This document shows, piece by piece, positions 24,280 through 31,702 of a stretch of DNA of 64,000 nucleotides. This DNA is from an uncultured Dysosmobacter sp. Its GTDB lineage: Bacteria; Bacillota; Clostridia; Oscillospirales; Oscillospiraceae. Position 1 is the stretch's first letter; each line of letters starts with the position of its first letter. The notes under the pieces are model-generated. The model saw only the letters and a list, made by a program, of their open reading frames with translations, had not been told where the DNA came from and ran no database searches. The position numbers and the translations under genes were made by a program. The stretch lies in the NCBI GenBank assembly GCA_934636905.1, contig CAKUBJ010000003.1:1-64000 (forward strand), in the 5' to 3' direction.

Positions 24280-24493
24280 CACGGGAATTTCCGGGAGGAC
24301 GCAGCCCCGCTGGAATCGCCGCAGGTGCGGCGCCAAGCATTCTGCGCCTTCTGCGCAGAATCTTGAAATCGGCCGGATTCACTCCGGACGATTTGAGTGA
24401 AATTCAGGGTTCCCTCAAAAGCAGGGCTTTTGAGGGACGGATGCGACATCGATAAGCCCCGGAATCTGGCCAAGAGCGTGACGGTGGAATAAC
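24226..24493 (+). repeat. Structured 3'-end-duplicating element, copy C (glmS)
   Basis: The last 55 bp of glmS (24226-24280, ending one base past TAA) recur at 24439-24493 with one mismatch. The 158-bp core (24281-24438) contains CGCCGC/GCGGCG (24317-24332), ATTCTGCGC/GCGCAGAAT (24339-24361), CCGGA/TCCGG with loop TTCAC (24373-24387), the block CAGGGTTCCC (24405-24414), and a terminal hairpin of 11 bp (24412-24422 with 24426-24436) ending GGGAC at the junction. The final stem differs completely in sequence from copies A and B yet pairs perfectly. Confidence 0.9.
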
Positions 24494-24538
24494 GGAAGCG
24501 ATTTACATAATTTTCCGGGGCAAATTTCCAACTGCATA

Positions 24539-24567
24539 TTGACCCCTGTACCCCTTTCCGGTATAAT
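24539..24567 (+). promoter_or_regulatory. Strong promoter ahead of the SLH/GH25 gene
   Basis: TTGACC (24539-24544), 17 bp, TATAAT (24562-24567). The predicted transcript start near 24574 lies only about 12 nt before an intrinsic terminator. Confidence 0.82.
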
Positions 24568-24585
24568 GCCGGTAGGGCGACATAA

Positions 24586-24615
24586 CACCACAGCCCATAG
24601 GGCTGTGGTGTTTTT
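24586..24615 (+). terminator. Leader terminator or attenuator ahead of the SLH/GH25 gene
   Basis: An 11-bp perfect stem (24586-24596 with 24600-24610), three-base loop, then five T. It lies between the strong promoter and the gene start at 24656. It may simply end glmS transcripts, but it must also stop most transcripts from the local promoter unless it is bypassed. Confidence 0.85.
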
Positions 24616-24655
24616 CTAACAGGACATTCGACGCGGTTCGACAGAAAGGAGCGCT

Positions 24656-26296
24656 ATGAAGCAGAACATCGTGAAATGGCTGGCGTCGGCGGCGCTGGCA
24701 GCGGCCTGCATCGCCGTACCCGCCGGTGCCTTTACGGACACGGCAGGGCACCGGGCTGAGGCCGCCATTGATAAATGGAGCCGGGAATACGGGATTATTC
24801 AGGGCTATGAGGACGATACCTTCCGCCCTGATCATTCCATTACCCGGGGCGCCTTTGCCGGGATTCTTGACCGCTTTCTCCGGTTCCGGGAGGTTTCTCC
24901 GGCGAATACCTTTTCCGATACGGCAGGCACCTACTGGGAGGACGCCATTTTGAAGCTGCACGCCTCCGGCGTCTATCTGGGCAATGAGGGGAAAGCCCTT
25001 TCCAGTGCTACCATTACCCGGCAGCAGGCGGTGACCATGATTGGCCGCGCCTTTCAGGTGATGCCGGAAACCGCTTCCGTCAGCTATGCGGACGGCGGAT
25101 TCATTGCGGAGTATGCCCTGTCCTACGTTTCGGAATTTGAAGCCCGGGGCTGGCTGACGGACTCCGACGACGGCCGCTTCCGCCCCACGGATCCCATTAC
25201 CCGGGCGGAGATCATCGGCATTCTGAACAACATGATTCACACGCTGGTGAAGGAAAACACCCTCTGGGTCACGGACATCCCGGGCAGCGTGCTGGTCAGC
25301 GCGGGGGACGGCGCCGCCTTTCAGGGCGTTGAAATTCAGGGGGATCTGATTCTGGCGCCCGGCGTCAGGGGGGATGTGACCCTTATCAACTCCACGGTAG
25401 ACGGGAACATCCGCAATTACGGCACCGGACAGGTGGTGCTGGAAGCCGGGAAAGAGGAGGAGCCGCCGCAGCCGGAAGAACCGACAAAACCGGCCATCCA
25501 GCCTTCGGAGGTCTACACCCCCGGCGCCGTTCTGAACCGCACCGTTACATACGGCGGGAAGGAGATTCCCATTTACCGGGATCGGCCCTTGAGCGTGTTT
25601 TCTGATGTTGATTTCATCTGGACGAACGAGGAAGTCGAGAACCGGCGGCGTCTGCAATATCTGGGGGATGAGTTTCGCACCAGCTACGGCATTGACGTGT
25701 CCTCCTATCAGGGGGAGATCGACTGGGACGCCGTGGCGGCAGACGACATTGACTTTGCCATGATCCGGGTGGGCTACCGGGGCTACGGAAACGGCACGCT
25801 GAATACGGATAAAAACTATGCGCAGAACATCCGGGGCGCCATGGACGCAGGGCTTACCACCGGCGTGTACTTCTTTGCCCAGGCCATCACCGTGGAGGAG
25901 GCCATTGAGGAGGCGGACTACGTCATCAGCCTGCTGGAGGGGCTGGACATCGACGGCCCCGTGGCCTACGACTGGGAGATGCACGACTCCACCTACCGGG
26001 TCTACGGCACCTCTCCGGAAATGGCCACCGCCTGCGCCGTGGCCTTCTGTGAGCGGATCAAAGAGGCGGGGTACACCCCCATGGTGTATGCCGGCGCCTA
26101 TGTCAGCTATATCAAATACGATCAGGGCGCGCTGTCGAACTATCTGAGCTGGTATCCGGAGTACAAGAGCGAAAAGTCCGAAAAGCTGTGCCCCTCTCTG
26201 GTTTACCACATGGATTACTGGCAGTTCTCCAGCAGCTGCACTGTGGCGGGCATCGGCGGCCGGGTGGACATGAACCTCCGGTTCGTCCGCCGTTGA
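24656..26296 (+). CDS. SLH-domain GH25 muramidase, secreted
   Basis: 546-residue exported wall enzyme. A signal peptide ends near AVPAGA; three S-layer-homology repeats follow (about 25-200), as in FTDTAGHRAEAAIDKW and GYEDDTFRPDHSITRG. Next are a small beta-rich stretch, a Glu/Pro linker (EEEPPQPEEPTKP, about 264-276), and a C-terminal glycoside hydrolase 25 domain (about 345-545) beginning YGIDVSSYQGEIDW. Catalytic acidic residues are expected at that Asp and in VAYDWEMHD. GH25 enzymes cleave the MurNAc-GlcNAc bond; SLH repeats hold the protein on wall polymers. AAAGGAGC precedes the ATG. Its promoter is followed at once by a terminator. Confidence 0.92.
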   Translation: MKQNIVKWLASAALAAACIAVPAGAFTDTAGHRAEAAIDKWSREYGIIQGYEDDTFRPDHSITRGAFAGILDRFLRFREVSPANTFSDTAGTYWEDAILKLHASGVYLGNEGKALSSATITRQQAVTMIGRAFQVMPETASVSYADGGFIAEYALSYVSEFEARGWLTDSDDGRFRPTDPITRAEIIGILNNMIHTLVKENTLWVTDIPGSVLVSAGDGAAFQGVEIQGDLILAPGVRGDVTLINSTVDGNIRNYGTGQVVLEAGKEEEPPQPEEPTKPAIQPSEVYTPGAVLNRTVTYGGKEIPIYRDRPLSVFSDVDFIWTNEEVENRRRLQYLGDEFRTSYGIDVSSYQGEIDWDAVAADDIDFAMIRVGYRGYGNGTLNTDKNYAQNIRGAMDAGLTTGVYFFAQAITVEEAIEEADYVISLLEGLDIDGPVAYDWEMHDSTYRVYGTSPEMATACAVAFCERIKEAGYTPMVYAGAYVSYIKYDQGALSNYLSWYPEYKSEKSEKLCPSLVYHMDYWQFSSSCTVAGIGGRVDMNLRFVRR

Positions 26297-26362
26297 AGCA
26301 GGCGGCTGCCGCCGGAGCGTCTGTTAATATTTTGTATATATACAGAAAAACTGCATATTCAG

Positions 26363-26391
26363 TTGCATCCTGCGGCGGAATGTGCTATACT
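26363..26391 (+). promoter_or_regulatory. Promoter of OLE RNA
   Basis: TTGCAT (26363-26368), 17 bp, extended -10 TGCTATACT with TATACT at 26386-26391. The predicted start near 26398 coincides with the 5' arm of the closing stem. Confidence 0.82.
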
Positions 26392-26399
26392 ATGGGTCA

Positions 26400-27051
26400 G
26401 CTAAGCGGCGGCGCAGTATTCTAGTCAGATCTGCCGTTTCCGAGGGAGGACCTAAAAAGCCTCCAAAGGGCACACCTGTGAAACTTCTGGTGTTTGCTTG
26501 AGACGCCCAGTCTTGGGTGGATGCTGGGAGGAAGCGTGCTTTTTACGCTTGCGGACTCAGGGCGATTTCCAATGGCATGGATACCCCGACCCTGTTTCCG
26601 TGGAGACCTGTTCTTGTGCATGGACGTACTCCCATTGCGGTAATTCCGATTCATGTACGAAGCAGATTTGAACCTGCAATGCGGTGCATCGCGCCATACG
26701 GCGCGTAACGCTGTGTGCAGTCGTAGCCTGCCTTGCGTGAGGCGGGTGGATGGGGGATCAACGCGGCAGTACTCTGGCCGGAGTGCGGATCGCGATCGCC
26801 CCCTGAAACCCGGTTTGCAAAAGAGGCTAAAGAAACGGACAGACTGCGGTGGAAAACACCTAGGCTGTTCTCGCGAGGCGAAGCAGGGATTGCAGTGCGG
26901 ACTCAGTGGCAATCGGGTAGTGCGTCCGGCGACGGCGCACCTCGGAACTGAAAGGGGAACCGCCTCCATCGGCAACGAGAGGTGTTCCGTGGGGAAAACA
27001 GACCCGTACCTAAGCCGCAAGATTTACCTGGTTCGCTGCCGCTGACTTAGC
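26400..27051 (+). ncRNA. ole: OLE RNA (large structured noncoding RNA)
   Basis: About 650 nt of gene-free, highly structured sequence between the GH25 gene and oapA. The ends pair: GCTAAG (26400-26405) with CTTAGC (27046-27051), extended by GCGGC with GCCGC. Many short local stems are visible, for example GGAGG...CCTCC near 26443-26463, and no convincing reading frame is present. The identification rests on length, structure and context: OLE RNAs are about 600 nt, lie directly before the OLE-associated membrane protein gene and are followed by dxs, tlyA, nadK, argR and recN, which is exactly the order here. In Bacillus halodurans the RNA acts with OapA at the membrane in stress and magnesium responses. 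The usual upstream gene ispA is replaced here by an unrelated gene and a local promoter. Confidence 0.88.
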
Positions 27052-27079
27052 AAAGTTAAAAAATTCCGGAGGCGTTTTT

Positions 27080-27646
27080 TTGAAAGAACCTTCCAATTCA
27101 TCCAATACAAAGACAAAGAAAGCGGGAAACTCCCGGACACGCTGGGCGCTGAGCGCCTTTCTGATGGCGGTGGGGATGTCGGCGCTGCTGAGTTTTGCCT
27201 CCGAGGCCGTTCTGGACGAGGCCGGGCTGCTGCTGGCGCTGCTGATTCTGGCCTGTTTTATCGGATTGGGCATTCTGTTTGACATTATCGGCGTGGCCGT
27301 GACGGCTGCGGACCCAAAGCCCTTCCACTCCATGGCCTCCCACCGGGAAAAGGGGGCAAAGGAGGCGCTGACCCTCCTGCGGAACGCAGACCGTGTGTCC
27401 AGCGTCTGCAACGACGTGGTGGGCGACATCTGCGGCATCGTTTCCGGCGCCACCGGCGCGGTGATTGTCACCCGTCTGCAAAACGGGCTGAGCCTTGAGA
27501 GCGTGTGGATTTCCGTAGGCGTCACCGCGCTGATTTCCGGCCTGACCATCGGCGGGAAAGCCATGGGCAAGCCCTTCGCCATGAAGCAGAGCAAGCGGGT
27601 GGTGTATCTGGCGGGGCGGTTCCTGCATTTCTTTCATCGCGGCTGA
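27080..27646 (+). CDS. oapA: OLE RNA-associated membrane protein OapA
   Basis: 188-residue protein with a basic, polar N-terminus (about 1-22) and three to four hydrophobic segments. The segment ILFDIIGVAVTAADPKPFHSMASHREKGAKEALTLL resembles DUF21/CNNM-type membrane modules, as reported for OapA. The start is a TTG at 27080 with GGAGG 7 nt upstream, 28 bp after the OLE RNA. It is followed 17 bp later by dxs. Binding of OLE RNA at the membrane is known for the Bacillus halodurans homologue and inferred here. Confidence 0.88.
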   Translation: MKEPSNSSNTKTKKAGNSRTRWALSAFLMAVGMSALLSFASEAVLDEAGLLLALLILACFIGLGILFDIIGVAVTAADPKPFHSMASHREKGAKEALTLLRNADRVSSVCNDVVGDICGIVSGATGAVIVTRLQNGLSLESVWISVGVTALISGLTIGGKAMGKPFAMKQSKRVVYLAGRFLHFFHRG

Positions 27647-27663
27647 GCCCGCCGGAGGTCATT

Positions 27664-29526
27664 GTGATACTGGATTCCATTCATTCCCCTGAGGACGTCA
27701 GGGCACTCGATAAACAACAGCTGCCGCAGCTCTGCCGTGAGTTGCGGCAGTTTCTGCTGGAAAACGTTTCTAAAACCGGCGGGCATCTGGCGTCCAATCT
27801 GGGCGTCGTGGAGCTGACGGTGGCCATCCACCGCTGCTTCGACACCGGCCGGGACCGCCTTGTGTTTGACGTGGGGCATCAGGCCTATGTCCATAAGGCG
27901 CTGACGGGGCGGCAGGGGCTGTTTTCCACCCTGCGGCAGCTGGACGGCCTGTCCGGCTTCCCGAAACCCCATGAGAGCATCCACGATTCCTTTATTGCCG
28001 GCCATGCCTCCAACTCCGTTTCCGTGGCACTTGGCATGGCAAGGGCAAGGACTTTACAGCATCAGGATTATCAAGTACTTGCCCTGATTGGAGACGGTGC
28101 CCTCACTGGCGGTCTTGCCTATGAGGGACTGAATAACGCCGGTGCCTCCGGGGAGCATCTGATTGTCATCCTGAATGACAACGGGATGTCCATCGACCCC
28201 AACGTGGGGGCCATCCCGAACCATCTGGCAAGGCTGCGCAGCAAGCCGGCCTACTACCATTTCAAAAAATGGTACCGGAGCCTGTTCGGGGAGAACCCCT
28301 CGGCGTCCCCTGTGTACCGCTTCAACCACCGCTTGAAAACCAGCCTGAAAAAGACACTCTGGCCGGGAAGCACCCTCTTTGAGGATATGGGCTTCACCTA
28401 CCTCGGCCCCATTGACGGCCACGACCTGCCCCGCCTGTGCGACGTGCTGTCCTGGGCGAAGGAACTGGGCGGCCCCGTGCTGGTGCATGTGCATACCAGA
28501 AAGGGATGCGGCTACTCCTTCGCGGAGCGGGAACCCGGAAAATTTCACGGGGTTTCCCCCTTTGACCCGGAAACCGGCCTGCCTCTGAAATCCGGCGGCG
28601 AGACGTTTTCGTCGGTCTTCGGGAAAACCCTGACGGCCTGCGCCGCAGAGGATTCCCGGGTCTGTGCCATCACCGCCGCCATGGAGGAGGGCACCGGCCT
28701 GACCCCCTTTGCCAAATCGTATCCGGAGCGCTTCTTCGACGTGGGCATTGCGGAGGGACACGGCGTTTCCATGGCCGCCGGCATGGCCAGTCAGGGGATG
28801 CTGCCGGTTTTCGCGGTATACTCTACCTTTTTGCAGCGTGGGTATGATATGCTGGTGCACGACGCGGCACTGGAAAAACTCCATGTGATTCTCGGCGTAG
28901 ACCGGGCCGGACTGGTGGGGGCCGACGGGGAAACCCATCACGGCTGTCTGGATATTTCCTATCTGACGGGGATTCCCGGCTTTACAGTACTGTGTCCCGC
29001 CAGCTTTGCGGAACTTCGCAGAATGCTGCGGGAGGCACTTTTTGAAATCACCGGCCCGGTGGCGGTTCGCTATCCCCGGGGCGGGGAAGGGCGCTACCGC
29101 GATGACGCCGGCCGGGAGGCCGCCGTCCGGCTGAAGGACGGCGCGCAGGCGCTGCTGATTGCCTACGGCACCCTGATTGAGCCGGCGCTGGACGCGGCGG
29201 CGCTGCTGGATGCGGAGGGCATCTCCGCCGGCGTCCTGAAGCTGAACCGGATTGCCCCACTGGATATGGAGGCCATTTCCCGGGAAGCGGAGGGCACGGA
29301 GGTTGTGCTGATTCTTGAGGACTGCTTTGAAAACGGCAGCGTGGGGCAGCAGATTGCCGCCGGGCTGGCGGAAGGGGAGGGGCAGTGCCCGCCCCATGTG
29401 ATTCTGAAAAATCTGAAAGACCGCTTTGCTCCGGAGGGCACGGTGGAGCAGCTGCGGCACCGGTTCGGACTGGATGCCGCCGGCGCGGCAGAGGCGGTCA
29501 GGGAGGTGATGAGCCATGAGCAATAA
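27664..29526 (+). CDS. dxs: 1-deoxy-D-xylulose-5-phosphate synthase
   Basis: Thiamine-diphosphate enzyme of the MEP isoprenoid pathway that condenses pyruvate and glyceraldehyde-3-phosphate. 620 residues, normal. Visible: HLASNLGVVELT, VFDVGHQAYVHK, the TPP/metal motif GDGALTGGLAYEGLNNAG...NDN, the transketolase pyrimidine-binding domain with DVGIAEGHGVSMAAGMA, and the C-terminal transketolase domain. The GTG at 27664 is chosen because GGAGG lies 5 nt upstream and the protein then starts VILDSIHSPEDVRAL, the usual N-terminus. It overlaps tlyA by 11 bp. Confidence 0.95.
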   Translation: MILDSIHSPEDVRALDKQQLPQLCRELRQFLLENVSKTGGHLASNLGVVELTVAIHRCFDTGRDRLVFDVGHQAYVHKALTGRQGLFSTLRQLDGLSGFPKPHESIHDSFIAGHASNSVSVALGMARARTLQHQDYQVLALIGDGALTGGLAYEGLNNAGASGEHLIVILNDNGMSIDPNVGAIPNHLARLRSKPAYYHFKKWYRSLFGENPSASPVYRFNHRLKTSLKKTLWPGSTLFEDMGFTYLGPIDGHDLPRLCDVLSWAKELGGPVLVHVHTRKGCGYSFAEREPGKFHGVSPFDPETGLPLKSGGETFSSVFGKTLTACAAEDSRVCAITAAMEEGTGLTPFAKSYPERFFDVGIAEGHGVSMAAGMASQGMLPVFAVYSTFLQRGYDMLVHDAALEKLHVILGVDRAGLVGADGETHHGCLDISYLTGIPGFTVLCPASFAELRRMLREALFEITGPVAVRYPRGGEGRYRDDAGREAAVRLKDGAQALLIAYGTLIEPALDAAALLDAEGISAGVLKLNRIAPLDMEAISREAEGTEVVLILEDCFENGSVGQQIAAGLAEGEGQCPPHVILKNLKDRFAPEGTVEQLRHRFGLDAAGAAEAVREVMSHEQ

Positions 29527-30340
29527 GACGAGGCTGGACGTGCTGCTGACGGAGCAGGGGCTTCAGGAAAGCCGCCAGAAGGCGCAGGCCGCCATTATGA
29601 GCGGCCTGGTGTTCGTCAACGGCCAGCGGGTGGATAAGCCTGGCACGGCGGTGCCCAACGACGCCGCCATCGAAATCCGGGGGAACACCCTGAAATATGT
29701 GAGCCGGGGCGGGCTGAAGCTGGAAAAGGCCATGGCGGAGTTTCCCATCCGGCTGGAGGGCTGCGTCTGCGGCGACATCGGCGCCTCCACCGGGGGCTTT
29801 ACGGACTGTATGCTGCAAAACGGCGCGGCAAAGGTCTATGCCGTGGACGTGGGCTACGGCCAGCTGGCGTGGAAGCTGCGGCAGGACCCCCGGGTGGTGT
29901 GCATGGAGCGCACCAATGCCCGCTACCTTACCCATGACCTGATTCCCGATGAACTGGATTTTGCCTCCGTGGACGTCAGCTTTATTTCCCTGAAGCTGAT
30001 TCTGCCGGCCGCCGCCGCCATACTGAAAGCCGGCGGCCATGCGGTGACGCTGGTGAAGCCGCAGTTTGAGGCCGGGAGAGAGAAAGTGGGGAAGAAAGGC
30101 GTTGTCCGGGATCCCGCCGTGCATAAGGAGGTGCTGGAGCACTATCTGGAGCACGCAGCATCCTCCGGCTTCGGGGTGCTGGGCCTGACCTATTCCCCCA
30201 TCCGGGGGCCGGAGGGCAACATTGAATATTTGGGCTTCCTGCAGAAGGGCGCGGCGCAGACGGAGAACTTCGACCTGGACGCGCTGGTGGCGGAATCCCA
30301 TGAGACATTGAAAGAGCACGGAGAGGAAACGGTATCATGA
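29516..30340 (+). CDS. tlyA: TlyA-family rRNA 2'-O-methyltransferase
   Basis: 274-residue protein with an N-terminal S4 RNA-binding domain (about 5-65: LDVLLTEQGLQESRQKAQAAI, GLVFVNGQ) and an FtsJ-like Rossmann methyltransferase domain with the SAM loop GDIGASTGGFTDCML and the catalytic-region Lys of TLVKPQFE. Relatives methylate C residues of 16S/23S rRNA (TlyA) or remain of unknown target (YqxC); the hemolysin name is historical. The start overlaps dxs and the stop overlaps nadK by 4 bp. Confidence 0.93.
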   Translation: MSNKTRLDVLLTEQGLQESRQKAQAAIMSGLVFVNGQRVDKPGTAVPNDAAIEIRGNTLKYVSRGGLKLEKAMAEFPIRLEGCVCGDIGASTGGFTDCMLQNGAAKVYAVDVGYGQLAWKLRQDPRVVCMERTNARYLTHDLIPDELDFASVDVSFISLKLILPAAAAILKAGGHAVTLVKPQFEAGREKVGKKGVVRDPAVHKEVLEHYLEHAASSGFGVLGLTYSPIRGPEGNIEYLGFLQKGAAQTENFDLDALVAESHETLKEHGEETVS

Positions 30341-31221
30341 ACGAGAAAACAGTGATCCTCTGCCCGAACCCGGATCGGGATCACGGCATGAAAGCCACCA
30401 GATCCGCCATCCGCATGCTGGAGGGAATGGGCTTCCGGACGGTGGTATGTTCCCCCTTCCGGGATCCGAAGACCGGCAGCTTTGACAACCTGCCGGTCAG
30501 GCCGCTGCTGCCGGAACTGAAGGAGGCAGGGCTGATTATTACCTTCGGCGGCGACGGCACCATCCTGCATCTGGCAAAGCTGGCGGCACTGCACCGGATT
30601 CCCATGCTGGGAATCAACATGGGGGGGCTGGGCTTCCTGGCAGAACTGGAAGTCGGTTCGCTGGATATGCTGCAGGGGCTTGAAAGCTGGAATTTCCCCA
30701 TTGAGGAGCGGATGATGCTGGACATCTCCGTCTTCCGGGAGGGAAAGCAGATTTACAGCAACATGGGGCTTAATGACGCAGTCATCCGGGAAGGCCCCAT
30801 TTCCCATGTCATCCATCTGAAAATTTCCTCGGACGGGAAGCATCTGGCGGACATCGCAGGGGACGGCGCAATCATCGCCACCCCCACCGGCTCCACGGCG
30901 TATTCCCTGTCCGCCGGCGGGCCGGTGGTGGAGCCGTGTGCCCAGACCATGCTTCTGACGCCTATCTGTACCCACAATATGCGGTTTTCCTCCTATGTGC
31001 TGTCACCGGAGCACACGCTGACGGTGGAACTGGAGCGCAACGGCCGCAAGCCGGTCTACCTCTTTGTGGATGAGAGCCGGGCATTTCCCCTTCGGGCCAA
31101 TGACGTGGTTCAGATTCGGCGCAGCCGCCATGTGACGCGGCTGGTGCACCTGTCCGAAAAGAGTTTCTGCGAAATATTTGCACAAAAAATGCTGCCGGGA
31201 GGATTGCTGAATGAAAAATAA
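30337..31221 (+). CDS. nadK: NAD kinase
   Basis: Phosphorylates NAD to NADP. 294 residues. The ATP/polyphosphate motif GGDGT is present (about residues 71-75), and the NAD site NDAVIREG and the glycine-rich DGAIIATPTGSTAYSLSAGGP segment are intact. It sits in the dxs-tlyA-nadK-argR-recN order conserved in Firmicutes, with short overlaps on both sides (4 and 11 bp). Confidence 0.96.
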   Translation: MNEKTVILCPNPDRDHGMKATRSAIRMLEGMGFRTVVCSPFRDPKTGSFDNLPVRPLLPELKEAGLIITFGGDGTILHLAKLAALHRIPMLGINMGGLGFLAELEVGSLDMLQGLESWNFPIEERMMLDISVFREGKQIYSNMGLNDAVIREGPISHVIHLKISSDGKHLADIAGDGAIIATPTGSTAYSLSAGGPVVEPCAQTMLLTPICTHNMRFSSYVLSPEHTLTVELERNGRKPVYLFVDESRAFPLRANDVVQIRRSRHVTRLVHLSEKSFCEIFAQKMLPGGLLNEK

Positions 31222-31660
31222 CCGCCAGACCATGATTCTTGATATTATTGCCAAAGAGGACGTCGAAACCCAGGAGCAGCTTCTGGAGCACCTGAGCCGG
31301 CGGGGGGTTGCCAGCACTCAGGCCACCATCTCCCGGGACATCAAGCAGCTGCATCTGGTGAAGGAGCCTACCGGCCGGGGCACCTACAAATACGCGGTGT
31401 CCAACGCCCGGGCGCGGCTGAACATCGCGGACAAGCTGCGCACTATCTTCCATGAGAGCATTACCAGCGTGGCTTCCGCCCAGAATATTGTGGTGTTCAA
31501 AACCCTGGCAGGGCTGGCCGGCGGCGCCTGTGAGGCACTGGACCACATGGAGGTCAGCGGAATGCTGGGGACGCTGGCAGGGGAGAACACCGTTCTGGTG
31601 GTGATGAAGGATACCGCCAGCGCGGAAACTTTCTGTCAGGAAATTCAGGAAATGCTGTAA
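31211..31660 (+). CDS. argR: Arginine repressor ArgR
   Basis: Arginine-dependent regulator of arginine metabolism, 149 residues. The N-terminal winged helix carries the signature STQATISRDIKQLHLVK (about 37-53), and the C-terminal hexamerisation and arginine-binding domain holds the paired acidic residues in the GTLAGENTVLVVMKD region. It overlaps nadK by 11 bp. Confidence 0.96.
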   Translation: MKNNRQTMILDIIAKEDVETQEQLLEHLSRRGVASTQATISRDIKQLHLVKEPTGRGTYKYAVSNARARLNIADKLRTIFHESITSVASAQNIVVFKTLAGLAGGACEALDHMEVSGMLGTLAGENTVLVVMKDTASAETFCQEIQEML

Positions 31661-31702
31661 ACTTCCGGGAACGGAAGACCCTTGGAAAGGGAGGGGCAGG
31701 CC

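Noticed and set aside
24281..24438. HEARO/OMEGA-type or IS605-type element
   Set aside because: No IscB/TnpB/TnpA-like frame accompanies any copy, and those elements do not create 55-86 bp duplications of gene ends.
26517..27045. Open frames inside the 26400-27051 interval
   Set aside because: They are short, overlapping on both strands and without ribosome sites; the interval is better explained by OLE RNA, with paired ends and the oapA context.
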